Assembly (NCBI RefSeq): GCF_021603585.1
Contig: NZ_BQHI01000003.1
Location: forward strand, 186,001-250,000
Source of the DNA: Pseudomonas sputi
Lineage (GTDB): Bacteria > Pseudomonadota > Gammaproteobacteria > Pseudomonadales > Pseudomonadaceae
Direction: 5' to 3'
Length of the DNA stretch: 64,000 nt
This document shows positions 30,537 through 39,778 of this stretch, piece after piece. The notes beneath the pieces were generated by a model. That model worked only from the letters and a program-made list of their open reading frames with translations. It made no database searches and had not been told where the DNA came from. The stretch's first letter is position 1. Every line of letters starts with the position of its first letter. The position numbers were made by a program, and so were the translations under genes.

Positions 30537-31718
30537 ATGACCCGTATCGGAACTCCATTGTCGCCGACCGCGACCCGCGTATTGCTGTGTGGCTGTGGTG
30601 AGTTGGGCAAGGAAGTGGTGATCGAACTGCAACGCCTGGGCGTTGAAGTGATCGCCGTTGATCGCTACGCCAATGCGCCGGCCATGCAGGTTGCCCATCG
30701 CAGCCACGTGATCAATATGCTAGACGGCGCCGCCCTGCGGGCCGTGATCGAAGCCGAGAAACCGCACTTCATCGTGCCGGAAATCGAAGCCATCGCCACC
30801 GCCACGCTGGTCGAACTGGAAGCCGAAGGCTTCACCGTGATCCCGACCGCTCGCGCCGCTCAACTGACCATGAACCGCGAAGGCATCCGTCGTCTGGCTG
30901 CCGAAGAGCTGGACCTGCCGACCTCGCCTTATCACTTCGCCGACACCTTCGAGGACTACAGCAAGGCTGTTCAGGACCTCGGCTTCCCGTGTGTCGTCAA
31001 ACCGGTGATGAGTTCGTCGGGCAAAGGTCAGAGCCTGCTGCGCAGCGCCGATGACGTGCAGAAAGCCTGGGACTATGCCCAAGAGGGCGGTCGTGCCGGC
31101 AAAGGTCGGGTGATCATTGAAGGCTTCATCGATTTCGATTATGAGATCACTCTGCTGACCGTGCGCCATGTTGGCGGCACTACCTTCTGTGCGCCGGTCG
31201 GCCACCGTCAGGAGAAGGGCGACTATCAGGAGTCCTGGCAGCCACAGGCCATGAGCTCGGTGGCGCTGGCCGAATCCGAGCGTGTTGCCAAAGCGGTGAC
31301 CGAAGCGTTGGGCGGTCGTGGCCTGTTCGGTGTCGAGCTGTTCATCAAAGGCGATCAGGTGTGGTTCAGCGAAGTGTCGCCTCGCCCGCACGATACCGGT
31401 CTGGTGACGCTGATTTCCCAGGATCTTTCGCAGTTCGCGCTGCACGCCCGAGCCATCCTCGGATTGCCGGTGCCGCTGATCCGTCAGTTCGGTCCATCGG
31501 CTTCGGCGGTGATTCTTGTGGAAGGCCAGTCGACCCAGACTGCTTTCGCCAACCTCGGTGCTGCACTGAGCGAACCGGATACCGCGCTGCGTCTGTTCGG
31601 CAAGCCTGAAGTCAACGGCCAGCGCCGCATGGGCGTGGCACTGGCCCGCGACGAGTCGATTGAAGCGGCTCGCGCCAAGGCGACCCGTGCTTCCCAGGCT
31701 GTTGTTGTAGAGCTGTAA
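30537..31718 (+). CDS. purT: Formate-dependent GAR transformylase
   Basis: A 393-residue ATP-grasp enzyme that makes formyl-GAR from GAR, formate and ATP, an alternative to the folate-dependent PurN step. The N-terminal substrate-binding fold reads [20 protein letters not shown]. The ATP-grasp core follows ([15 protein letters not shown] near residues 155-170), and the metal-binding region is in [11 protein letters not shown]. It works in the same pathway as the purL gene in this window. A long palindrome follows the stop. Confidence 0.97.
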   Translation: MTRIGTPLSPTATRVLLCGCGELGKEVVIELQRLGVEVIAVDRYANAPAMQVAHRSHVINMLDGAALRAVIEAEKPHFIVPEIEAIATATLVELEAEGFTVIPTARAAQLTMNREGIRRLAAEELDLPTSPYHFADTFEDYSKAVQDLGFPCVVKPVMSSSGKGQSLLRSADDVQKAWDYAQEGGRAGKGRVIIEGFIDFDYEITLLTVRHVGGTTFCAPVGHRQEKGDYQESWQPQAMSSVALAESERVAKAVTEALGGRGLFGVELFIKGDQVWFSEVSPRPHDTGLVTLISQDLSQFALHARAILGLPVPLIRQFGPSASAVILVEGQSTQTAFANLGAALSEPDTALRLFGKPEVNGQRRMGVALARDESIEAARAKATRASQAVVVEL

Positions 31719-31727
31719 TCCCGCCAT

Positions 31728-31759
31728 CTGATCGCTCCCGCCTATGCGGGAGCGATCAG
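31728..31759. terminator. Perfect 13-bp palindrome between convergent purT and MFS genes
   Basis: CTGATCGCTCCCG pairs perfectly with CGGGAGCGATCAG around a CCTATG loop. It lies between two convergent stops and is probably a shared terminator, although a T run is missing on both sides. Confidence 0.65.
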
Positions 31760-31764
31760 GGCCC

Positions 31765-33081
31765 TTACGACACCTGATTCAAATCGTTATTGCGCGTCTC
31801 CTTCAGGCACAGCACAGCGATCAAGCTGAGCACCGCCGCCCCCGACACATACCCGCCGACGTAACTCAAACCACCCATCGCCACCAGTTTCTGCGCGAAG
31901 AACGGCGCCGCCGAGGCCCCGACAATCCCGCCGAGGTTGTAGGCTGCCGATGCGCCGGTATACCGCACGTGTGTCGGGAACAGTTCCGGCAGCAGAGCGC
32001 CCATCGGGGCGAATGTCACGCCCATCAGAAACAGTTCGATGCACAGGAACAGCGCTACGCCCCAGGTCGATCCCTGTGTCAGCAACGGCTCCATCAGAAA
32101 TCCGGAAAGAATCGCCAGCACACCGCCGACGATCAGCACCGGCTTGCGCCCGTAACGGTCACTGGCCCACGCTGACAGCGGCGTCGCGGCCGCCATGAAC
32201 AGCACCGCGAAACACAGCAGTCCGAGGAAAGTCTCGCGGCTGTAACCCAGTGTGGATACGCCATAGCTCAGGGAAAACACGGTCGAGATGTAAAACAGCG
32301 CGTAGCACACCACCATGGCGGCGGCGCCCAGCAGCGTCGGTGCCCAGTATTGGCTGAACAGCTCGACCAGCGGCACTTTCACCCGCTCCTGGCGGGCGAT
32401 GGCGTTGGCGAACACAGGGGTCTCGTGAAGCTTGAGACGCACATACAAGCCGACCATCACCAGCACCGCACTGAGCAGGAACGGAATCCGCCAGCCCCAG
32501 CTGCGGAATTGATCGTCGCTCAGGCTCATGGCCAAAGTCAGGAACAGACCGTTGGCGGCCAGAAAGCCAATCGACGGGCCAAGTTGCGGGAACATGCCGA
32601 ACCACGCCCGTTTGCTTTTCGGGGCGTTTTCGGTCGCCAGCAGCGCCGCGCCACCCCATTCGCCACCCAATCCCAGACCCTGGCCGAAGCGCAGCACGCA
32701 GAGCAGGATCGGCGCCCAGGCCCCGATGCTGTCATAGCCCGGCAGCACGCCGATTAGCGTGGTGCAGACACCCATCAGCAGCAGCGAAGCGACCAAAGTC
32801 GATTTGCGCCCGATCCGGTCACCGAAGTGGCCGAACAGCGCCGAGCCCAACGGTCGGGCGAGGAAGGCGATACCGAAGGTCAGGAATGCCGAGAGCATCT
32901 GCGCCGTGCCGGAGGTCTGCGGGAAAAATACCGGCCCGATCACCAGCGCAGCGGCGGTGGCATAAACGTAGAAATCGTAGAACTCGATGGCCGTGCCGAT
33001 GAAACTCGCCGTGGCCACGCGGGTGGCGGAGTTGGTCGGTTGGGCAGGCGTGGTGTCGCTGTAAGCGGTACTGGTCGTCAT
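31765..33081 (-). CDS. MHS-family MFS transporter
   Basis: A 438-residue, 12-helix major facilitator of the metabolite:H+ symporter group (ShiA/ProP/KgtP type). The family signature GTAIEFYDFYVYATAAAL is near residue 30-47. The MFS motif A loop reads FGHFGDRIGRKSTL, and its repeat in the second half ASDRYGRKPVLI. The substrate cannot be told; citrate, shikimate, alpha-ketoglutarate or betaine are possible. The ATG at 33079-33081 with AGGGA upstream is preferred over an ATG seven codons earlier. Confidence 0.88.
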   Translation of the reverse strand: MTTSTAYSDTTPAQPTNSATRVATASFIGTAIEFYDFYVYATAAALVIGPVFFPQTSGTAQMLSAFLTFGIAFLARPLGSALFGHFGDRIGRKSTLVASLLLMGVCTTLIGVLPGYDSIGAWAPILLCVLRFGQGLGLGGEWGGAALLATENAPKSKRAWFGMFPQLGPSIGFLAANGLFLTLAMSLSDDQFRSWGWRIPFLLSAVLVMVGLYVRLKLHETPVFANAIARQERVKVPLVELFSQYWAPTLLGAAAMVVCYALFYISTVFSLSYGVSTLGYSRETFLGLLCFAVLFMAAATPLSAWASDRYGRKPVLIVGGVLAILSGFLMEPLLTQGSTWGVALFLCIELFLMGVTFAPMGALLPELFPTHVRYTGASAAYNLGGIVGASAAPFFAQKLVAMGGLSYVGGYVSGAAVLSLIAVLCLKETRNNDLNQVS

Positions 33082-33316
33082 GCGGTGATCCCTGACAGTC
33101 ATGAGCTCCGTTGGAGCGAATTATTATGGTCGAACACCCAGGGATGTGGGATGAGGCGCGATCGCTGCTTCAGGTAGGAACAGTCGTCGGTGTGATGCGG
33201 ATATTGCCGATGAACCGGCCGGAACCAGTCGGGTGCAGGGTAAGCACGCAGTTCGGCGGGGCTTGGGTAAGCTCCGCGATTATAGGAAGGTGGCTAACGA
33301 TTGAACAAGGGGCTTT
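33082..33316. other. Intergenic stretch, no feature seen
   Basis: 235 bases between the start of the MHS transporter gene and the end of the CorB-type gene. It should contain the transporter promoter on the minus strand. I see no hairpin, repeat or small gene that I can support. Confidence 0.4.
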
Positions 33317-34558
33317 CTAGCGGGCAGCGGCCAGTGTCGGGGCCAAGGAGGTGTGCCAGATCAGGACCTTGCTCACCCGGTTCTCTTCGGTTTCGAGAAT
33401 CTCCAGCCGATAGCGGCCGATCTTCAGGCACACCGCGCTTTCCGGGATGGTTTCCAGCGCTTCGGTCACCAGGCCATTGAGGGTCCGGGGGCCGTCGCTG
33501 GGCAGGTGCCAGCCCAGGCATTTGTTCAGTTCGCGGATCGACGCCGCGCCATCGATCACCATCCGGCCATCGGCTTGCGGGTGGATGTGCGGGTTGTCGA
33601 GGCTGTGCTCGCTTTCGAATTCGCCGACGATTTCTTCGAGAATGTCTTCCAGGGTGACGATCCCCAGCACCTCGCCATATTCGTCCACCACCATGCCCAG
33701 ACGCCGCTGCTGCTTGTGGAAGTTCAGCAGTTGCAGTTGCAGCGGGGTGCTTTCAGGGACGAAATACGGCTCGTAACTGGCCGCCAGCAGCGCTTCGCGG
33801 GTCAGGCTGCCGTTGTCGAGCAGGTGACGAATCTGCCGGGTATTGAGCACCGCTTCGACCTGATTGATATCGCTGTGGAAGACCGGCAGGCGAGTGCGCC
33901 GGTTCTTGCGCAATTGTTCGGTGATTTCTTCGATCGGATCGTCGAGGTTGATGCCGTCGACATCGCTGCGTGGCACCAGAATGTCGTTGACCGTGATGTT
34001 GTCCAGCGCATGGATGCCTGAAACCGGATGCGGGCGCACCGGATGCTCCGGGTCGTCATGACGCTCCGCCGGCATATCGTCTTCGCTCTGTTGCACCACC
34101 TGGGCCTTGCGGATGAACGGTCGCATCAGCAATCCACTGACGCGGCTGAGCAGCCAGGCAAGCGGGTAAACGACCTTCAGCGGTACGGCCAGCAGCGTAT
34201 TGCCGAACGACAACACCGCATCCGGATACCGCTGGGCGAGGGCGCGGGGGAAATAGTCGGCAAAAACCAGCAGCAGGGCGCCGGCGCCGAGGCAAGCCGC
34301 CCAGGGGCCGTTTTCTTCACAGAGAAAGATTGCCAGCAGCGTGGCCAGAATGACGGCGAGGGCGCGGCACAGGGTATTGCAGAGGATCAGGCTGTCGAGC
34401 GGGAAGCTGAGTTTCGCCAGGGGCTTGTCGCTGGCGCGGGATGCGGTGCGTTGCGCCAGCAGGTGCTGTTGCGCCGCTTCGACGGCGGTAAACAGCCCAG
34501 ACCAGAGAATCAGCAGGACAAATACCGCGAGCATCGGCCCTATGGGCAAACCGTCCAT
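33317..34558 (-). CDS. CNNM/CorB-type CBS-domain membrane protein
   Basis: A 413-residue protein with an N-terminal DUF21 membrane domain of about four helices (residues 1-135). A CBS-domain pair (about 190-320; VNDILVPRSDVDGI and RLGMVVDEYGEVLGIVTLED) follows. A CorC/HlyC-type C-terminal domain ends the protein. Relatives (CorB, MpfA, CNNM) are linked to Mg2+ or Co2+ efflux. The gene ends next to the CcsA-like gene (12 bases) and is read in the same direction, so the two are probably one operon. Confidence 0.88.
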   Translation of the reverse strand: MDGLPIGPMLAVFVLLILWSGLFTAVEAAQQHLLAQRTASRASDKPLAKLSFPLDSLILCNTLCRALAVILATLLAIFLCEENGPWAACLGAGALLLVFADYFPRALAQRYPDAVLSFGNTLLAVPLKVVYPLAWLLSRVSGLLMRPFIRKAQVVQQSEDDMPAERHDDPEHPVRPHPVSGIHALDNITVNDILVPRSDVDGINLDDPIEEITEQLRKNRRTRLPVFHSDINQVEAVLNTRQIRHLLDNGSLTREALLAASYEPYFVPESTPLQLQLLNFHKQQRRLGMVVDEYGEVLGIVTLEDILEEIVGEFESEHSLDNPHIHPQADGRMVIDGAASIRELNKCLGWHLPSDGPRTLNGLVTEALETIPESAVCLKIGRYRLEILETEENRVSKVLIWHTSLAPTLAAAR

Positions 34559-34570
34559 TTATGCCGCCCG

Positions 34571-35383
34571 TCAGATGTGCAGGATGTATTCACGAACCAG
34601 TTTGCTGCCGAAATACGCGAGCATCAGCAGGCAGAAACCGGCGAGGGTCCAGCGGATTGCCTTGTGGCCGCGCCAGCCAAGGCGGTTACGCCCCCACAGC
34701 AGGACGCTGAACACGATCCAGGCCAGGCAGGCCAACAGGGTTTTATGCACCAGGTGCTGGGCAAACAGGTTCTCGACGAACAGCCAGCCGGAGATCAGCG
34801 ACAGCGACAGCAGCGTCCAGCCGGCCCAGAGGAAACCGAACAGCAGGCTTTCCATGGTTTGCAGTGGCGGGAAGTTCTTGATCAGTCCGGACGGATGCTT
34901 GTGCTTGAGCTGGTGATCCTGCACCAGCAGCAACAAGGCCTGGAACACCGCGATGGTGAACATGCCGTAGGCGAGGATCGACAGCAGGATGTGCGCGAGA
35001 ATGCCCGGTTCTTCATCGATGACCTGCACCGTGCCGGTCGGTGCGAACTGCGCCAGCAGCACTGTGATCGCACCCAGCGGGAACAACAGCACCAGCAGGT
35101 TTTCCACCGGGATCCGCGAGCAGGCCAGCAGGGTCAGGGCGATGACGGCCGCAGCAATCAGGCTTGAGGCGCTGAAGAAGTCCAGGCCCAGGCCGATCGG
35201 CGTCAATAAATGGGTGAGCAGGCTGGCACTGTGGGCCAGCACGGCGAGGACGCCGAGCGAGACCAGCAGGCGCTTGTTGGCCTTGGCGCCAGTGGCCAGG
35301 CGGGTGCCCTGATAGAGGGTCGCAGCGGCGTAGAGAAGGGCGGCGGCGAGGGTGGTCAGCAAACTCGGTGACAAGGGGAGCAT
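34571..35383 (-). CDS. CcsA/YpjD-like inner-membrane protein
   Basis: A 270-residue protein with about eight membrane helices, related to the haem-handling CcsA/CcmC cytochrome c assembly family. The family WxWxD-like region appears only in reduced form (FLWAGWTLLSLSLISGW). In pseudomonads a gene of this type sits divergent from ffh, as here. The ATG at 35381-35383 is chosen because the first helix begins there. The function is uncertain; a haem-related role is inferred from the family. Confidence 0.82.
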   Translation of the reverse strand: MLPLSPSLLTTLAAALLYAAATLYQGTRLATGAKANKRLLVSLGVLAVLAHSASLLTHLLTPIGLGLDFFSASSLIAAAVIALTLLACSRIPVENLLVLLFPLGAITVLLAQFAPTGTVQVIDEEPGILAHILLSILAYGMFTIAVFQALLLLVQDHQLKHKHPSGLIKNFPPLQTMESLLFGFLWAGWTLLSLSLISGWLFVENLFAQHLVHKTLLACLAWIVFSVLLWGRNRLGWRGHKAIRWTLAGFCLLMLAYFGSKLVREYILHI

Positions 35384-35592
35384 AAATCCTGTTAGGCAAG
35401 CCCGAAAGGGGCTGAGTTTGGCATAGAACCGCCGTTGCACGAAAGACCGGCAAGCTGACAGCGAGGTGTCCGCCAGCTGCAGTCTTCGCTATAATCCGCG
35501 ACCTGCCCACGCCGCAGGCTCGCCGAGCACATGTTGATTCCGGTCTGGGCCGCCATTATCCCGGTCTACACAGGGCCTGAAAGGATCGCGCA

Positions 35593-36969
35593 ATGTTTGA
35601 AAACTTAACCGACCGTCTCTCGCAGACGCTGCGCCATGTCACCGGCAAGGCGAAGCTGACCGAGGACAACATCAAAGATACCCTGCGCGAAGTGCGCATG
35701 GCGTTGCTCGAGGCCGACGTCGCCCTGCCGGTGGTCAAGGACTTCGTCAATTCGGTCAGGGAACGCGCTGTCGGCACCGAGGTGTCGCGCAGCCTGACCC
35801 CGGGTCAGGCGTTCGTGAAGATCGTTCAGGCCGAACTCGAAAGCCTGATGGGTGCGGCCAACGAAGATTTGAACCTGAGCGCCGTGCCGCCCGCCGTCAT
35901 TTTGATGGCCGGTCTGCAGGGTGCCGGTAAAACCACCACCGCCGGCAAACTCGCGCGCTTCCTTAAAGAGCGCAAGAAGAAGTCGGTCATGGTCGTGTCG
36001 GCGGACATCTACCGTCCGGCGGCGATCAAGCAGCTGGAAACCCTGGCCAACGACATTGGCGTGACGTTCTTCCCGTCCGACCTGAGCCAGAAGCCGGTCG
36101 ACATCGCCAACGCGGCTATTAAAGAAGCCAAACTGAAATTCATCGACGTGGTCATCGTCGACACCGCCGGTCGTCTGCACATCGACGAAGAGATGATGGG
36201 CGAGATCAAGGCGCTGCACGCCGCGATCAACCCGGTCGAAACCCTGTTCGTGGTCGACGCCATGACCGGTCAGGACGCGGCCAATACGGCCAAGGCCTTC
36301 GGTGATGCGCTGCCGCTGACCGGCGTAATCCTGACCAAGGTCGACGGTGATGCCCGTGGTGGTGCCGCGCTGTCCGTTCGCGCGATCACCGGCAAGCCGA
36401 TCAAGTTCATCGGTATGGGCGAGAAGAGCGAAGCGCTCGATCCGTTCCACCCCGAGCGGATTGCTTCGCGGATCCTCGGCATGGGCGACGTGCTCAGCCT
36501 GATCGAACAGGCTGAAGCGACCCTCGACAAGGAAAAGGCCGACAAACTGGCCAAGAAGCTGAAGAAGGGCAAGGGCTTCGACCTCGAAGACTTCCGCGAT
36601 CAGCTGCAACAAATGAAGAACATGGGCGGCCTTGGCGGGCTCATGGACAAACTGCCGAGCATCGGCGGCGTCAATCTCTCGCAAATGGGTAACGCCCAGA
36701 ACGCCGCAGAGAAGCAGTTCAAACAGATGGAAGCCATCATCAACTCCATGACCCCGGCCGAGCGCCGCGACCCTGAGCTGATCAGCGGTTCGCGCAAGCG
36801 CCGGATCGCCATGGGTTCCGGCACCCAGGTGCAGGACATCGGTCGCTTGATCAAGCAGCACAAGCAGATGCAGAAAATGATGAAGAAATTCTCCGCCAAG
36901 GGCGGAATGGCGAAAATGATGCGCGGCATGGGCGGAATGTTGCCCGGCGGCGGCATGCCGAAAATGTAA
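35593..36969 (+). CDS. ffh: Signal recognition particle protein
   Basis: A 458-residue SRP54 GTPase that binds 4.5S RNA and hydrophobic signal sequences and delivers nascent membrane proteins to FtsY. The N domain covers 1-85. The G domain has GLQGAGKTTTAGKLA, DTAGRLHIDEEMM and TKVDGDARGGA. The methionine-rich M domain reaches to the end (GGMAKMMRGMGGMLPGGGMP). The start is ATG at 35593. 251 bases separate it from rpsP, which has its own promoter. Confidence 0.98.
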   Translation: MFENLTDRLSQTLRHVTGKAKLTEDNIKDTLREVRMALLEADVALPVVKDFVNSVRERAVGTEVSRSLTPGQAFVKIVQAELESLMGAANEDLNLSAVPPAVILMAGLQGAGKTTTAGKLARFLKERKKKSVMVVSADIYRPAAIKQLETLANDIGVTFFPSDLSQKPVDIANAAIKEAKLKFIDVVIVDTAGRLHIDEEMMGEIKALHAAINPVETLFVVDAMTGQDAANTAKAFGDALPLTGVILTKVDGDARGGAALSVRAITGKPIKFIGMGEKSEALDPFHPERIASRILGMGDVLSLIEQAEATLDKEKADKLAKKLKKGKGFDLEDFRDQLQQMKNMGGLGGLMDKLPSIGGVNLSQMGNAQNAAEKQFKQMEAIINSMTPAERRDPELISGSRKRRIAMGSGTQVQDIGRLIKQHKQMQKMMKKFSAKGGMAKMMRGMGGMLPGGGMPKM

Positions 36970-36976
36970 AGAATCC

Positions 36977-36998
36977 GCGCCGGTCGTCGCACCGGCGC
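36977..36998 (+). terminator. Hairpin after ffh
   Basis: A perfect 8-bp GC stem (GCGCCGGT with ACCGGCGC) lies 8 bases after the ffh stop. It lacks a T run. Two further small stems follow (37004-37019 and near 37032-37046), so the ffh-rpsP leader is strongly structured. Confidence 0.5.
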
Positions 36999-37119
36999 AG
37001 ACCCTGCAAGGACGCAGGATCAACAGCAAACCCGCACTCGGCGGGAGCTGACTGGCCGTTTTCATCGACGGCTCTATCGCAAATCTGCACGGCCTGCCAC
37101 AGGCGCCGGAAAAAGTCAT

Positions 37120-37147
37120 TTGCAAAAGTCCGGATATTCCTTAGAAT
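37120..37147 (+). promoter_or_regulatory. Promoter of rpsP-rimM-trmD-rplS
   Basis: TTGCAA (37120-37125) and TAGAAT (37142-37147) are spaced by 16 bases, about 75 bases upstream of rpsP. This is the best sigma-70 match near the ribosomal operon. Confidence 0.6.
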
Positions 37148-37219
37148 ATGCGGCCTTTCGGGCACCCATGCCCGCTGTGCATTTAGATTTGCAGCACCGA
37201 CTACAGGAACGATGTTCAC

Positions 37220-37471
37220 ATGCTAACAATCCGTCTTGCCCTTGGCGGCTCCAAAAAGCGCCCGTTTTACCACCTGACCGTAACCGACTCCCGCAACCCG
37301 CGTGACGGTTCCCACAAAGAACAGGTTGGCTTCTTCAACCCTGTTGCCCGTGGTCAGGAAATCCGTCTGTCCGTGAACCAAGAGCGCGTTGCCTACTGGC
37401 TGAGCGTTGGTGCACAGCCTTCTGAGCGTGTTGCTCAGTTGCTGAAGGAATCTGCCAAGGCTGCAGCCTGA
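37220..37471 (+). CDS. rpsP: 30S ribosomal protein S16
   Basis: An 83-residue S16 protein that binds 16S rRNA early in 30S assembly. The family start [19 protein letters not shown] and the central [17 protein letters not shown] are present. It is the first gene of the conserved rpsP-rimM-trmD-rplS operon, with rimM 5 bases downstream. Confidence 0.98.
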   Translation: MLTIRLALGGSKKRPFYHLTVTDSRNPRDGSHKEQVGFFNPVARGQEIRLSVNQERVAYWLSVGAQPSERVAQLLKESAKAAA

Positions 37472-37476
37472 GCAGT

Positions 37477-38013
37477 ATGAGCGCGACGCCAGAAAAAGCT
37501 GATGACCTGATCGTTGTCGGCAAGATTTTTTCGGTTCACGGCGTTCGCGGCGAGGTGAAGGTCTTTTCCTTTACCGATCCGATTGAAAACCTGTTGGGCT
37601 ATCGCAACTGGACGCTTCGGCGCGAAGGCGTGGTGAAACAGGTCGAGCTGGTCAGCGGCCGATCCACTCAAAAGGATCTGGTTGTCAAGCTCAAAGGCCT
37701 CGACGATCGCGATGAAGCCCGTCTTCTGAGCGGTTACGAGATTTGCATCCCGCGAAGCCTTTTGCCCGACCTGACTGCCGACGAGTACTACTGGTACCAG
37801 TTGGAAGGTCTGAGCGTCATCAACCAGGACGAACAATTGTTCGGCAAGGTTGATCACCTGTTGGAGACCGGCGCGAACGATGTATTGGTGGTCAAGCCCT
37901 GCGTTGGCAGCCTGGATGATCGCGAGCGGTTGTTGCCCTATACGGAGCAATGCGTGCTGGCAATCGACCTGGAAGCAGGCGTGATGAGGGTGGAATGGGA
38001 CGCGGACTTCTAA
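37477..38013 (+). CDS. rimM: Ribosome maturation factor RimM
   Basis: A 178-residue two-domain protein that helps mature the 30S head and binds S19. The N-terminal motif VGKIFSVHGVRGEVKVFSFT and the PRC-barrel part (YYWYQLEGLSVIN) are visible. It starts 5 bases after rpsP and ends 3 bases before trmD. Confidence 0.97.
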   Translation: MSATPEKADDLIVVGKIFSVHGVRGEVKVFSFTDPIENLLGYRNWTLRREGVVKQVELVSGRSTQKDLVVKLKGLDDRDEARLLSGYEICIPRSLLPDLTADEYYWYQLEGLSVINQDEQLFGKVDHLLETGANDVLVVKPCVGSLDDRERLLPYTEQCVLAIDLEAGVMRVEWDADF

Positions 38014-38016
38014 GCA

Positions 38017-38769
38017 ATGGCCAGCCTGCGCGTAGACGTCATTACGCTGTTCCCCGAGATGTTCTCGGCCATCAGTGAGTACGGCATTACCAGTCGTGCG
38101 GTCAAACAGGGGCTCTTGCAGCTGACCTGTTGGAATCCGCGGGATTACACGACGGATCGGCATCACACTGTGGACGATCGCCCGTTTGGCGGTGGTCCGG
38201 GCATGGTGATGAAGATCAAACCCCTGGAAGATGCTCTGGTTCAGGCCAAGGCAGCAGCCGGGGAGGCGGCGAAGGTGATTTACCTGTCCCCCCAAGGCCG
38301 TCAACTGACTCAGTCGGCGGTACGCGAACTGGCGAAATCGGATGCATTGATCCTGATTGCCGGTCGCTATGAAGGCATTGACGAGCGTTTTATTGAGGCT
38401 CATGTCGATGAAGAGTGGTCGATTGGTGACTATGTGTTGTCTGGCGGCGAGCTGCCGGCCATGGTCATGATCGATGCGGTTACACGACTGCTGCCCGGAG
38501 CTTTAGGGCATGCGGATTCCGCTGAGGAAGATTCCTTTACGGATGGTCTGCTGGATTGCCCGCACTACACCCGACCTGAGGTGTATGCGGATCAGCGTGT
38601 TCCCGACGTGTTGCTGAGTGGCAATCACGCGCATATCCGGCGTTGGCGTTTACAGCAGTCCCTTGGTAGGACCTATGAACGACGCGCCGATCTTCTGGAA
38701 AGCCGCTCGCTTTCTGGAGAAGAGAAGAAGCTGCTCGAGGAATACATCCGCGAGCGGGACGATAGTTAA
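38017..38769 (+). CDS. trmD: tRNA (guanine-37-N1)-methyltransferase
   Basis: A 250-residue SPOUT methyltransferase that makes m1G37 in tRNAs and so prevents frameshifting. The trefoil knot segments YLSPQGRQL and [15 protein letters not shown] are present, as is the early [12 protein letters not shown] (near residues 57-68). The enzyme uses SAM. It is the third gene of the operon; rplS follows after 45 bases. Confidence 0.98.
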
Positions 38770-38814
38770 CAACGTATCGATGGTAGATCAGACGATTTAC
38801 CTTAGGAGCACAGC

Positions 38815-39165
38815 ATGACCAACAAAATCATCCTTGCACTCGAAGCAGAGCAGATGACCAAAGAAATCCCTACCTTTGCCCCGGGCGACACCATCGTCGT
38901 TCAGGTGAAAGTGAAGGAAGGCGATCGTTCCCGTCTGCAAGCGTTCGAAGGCGTTGTCATCGCCAAGCGTAACCGCGGCGTGAACAGTGCGTTCACCGTA
39001 CGTAAAATCTCCAACGGTGTTGGCGTAGAACGTACTTTCCAGACCTACTCCCCGCAGATCGACAGCATGGCTGTTAAACGTCGCGGTGACGTACGTAAAG
39101 CCAAGCTGTACTACCTGCGCGACCTGTCGGGTAAAGCAGCTCGCATCAAGGAAAAACTGGCTTAA
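38815..39165 (+). CDS. rplS: 50S ribosomal protein L19
   Basis: A 116-residue L19 protein located at the 30S-50S interface. The motifs [20 protein letters not shown] and [20 protein letters not shown] are characteristic. A strong ribosome-binding site (AGGAGC) precedes the ATG. It is the last gene of the rpsP operon and is followed by a terminator. Confidence 0.98.
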
Positions 39166-39183
39166 GTCCAGCTTCCGATGCAG

Positions 39184-39211
39184 AAAAAAGCAGCCTACGG
39201 GCTGCTTTTTT
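39184..39211 (+). terminator. Terminator after rplS
   Basis: AAAAAGCAGCC pairs with GGCTGCTTTTT around a short loop, ending in a T run, 18 bases after the rplS stop. Confidence 0.95.
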
Positions 39212-39255
39212 GTTGCCCGCAATTTATCCACAGCATTCCGTTTCAGGCCTGACCC

Positions 39256-39669
39256 ATGACCGCTCGCGAGCAAGAAATCGAACGCCGCACCGAGCTCTCG
39301 GTGACCCGCGTGACCAAGGCGGTATTCCCGCCGACCACCAACCACCACAACACGCTCTTCGGCGGCACTGCGCTGGCCTGGATGGACGAAGTGTCCTTCA
39401 TCACCGCCACCCGGTTCTGCCGTTTGCCGTTGGTGACGGTGTCGACCGATCGCATCGACTTCAATCACGCGATCCCGGCAGGCTCCATCGTCGAACTGGT
39501 CGGGCGAGTGATTAAGGTCGGCAACACCAGTCTCAAGGTCGAGGTGGAGGTGTTCGTTGAAAGCATGAGCTGCGACGGCCGTGAGAAAGCCATTCACGGG
39601 CAGTTCAGCTTTGTTGCGATCGATGATGACAAGCGTCCGGTGCCCGTGCTGCCGGGTTTTGCTGCTTGA
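39256..39669 (+). CDS. Acyl-CoA thioesterase (hotdog fold)
   Basis: A 137-residue YciA/BACH-type thioesterase. The family motif TNHHNTLFGGTALAWMDEV (residues 29-47) holds the active Asn/Asp region, and the second half, VELVGRVIKVGNTSLKVEVE, is typical. It cleaves acyl-CoA to free CoA and acid; chain preference is not predictable. It is set apart from rplS by the terminator and so probably has its own promoter. Confidence 0.9.
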   Translation: MTAREQEIERRTELSVTRVTKAVFPPTTNHHNTLFGGTALAWMDEVSFITATRFCRLPLVTVSTDRIDFNHAIPAGSIVELVGRVIKVGNTSLKVEVEVFVESMSCDGREKAIHGQFSFVAIDDDKRPVPVLPGFAA

Positions 39670-39686
39670 CCTGAAATCGCATCGCG

Positions 39687-39773
39687 GCTATCGCTGGCAA
39701 GCCAGCTCCGACAGTGTCTGTGTCGAGCATGAAGATTGTGCACGACATGAAACCTGTGGGGCTTGCCCGCGAT
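39687..39773. repeat. Degenerate REP pair
   Basis: One REP copy (CTATCGCTGGCAAGCCAGCT) at 39688-39709 and a half copy (CTGTGGGGCTTGCCCGCGAT) at 39754-39773 lie between the convergent thioesterase and antiporter genes. The copies have diverged from the intact REPs elsewhere in the window. Confidence 0.65.
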
Positions 39774-39778
39774 TCCAT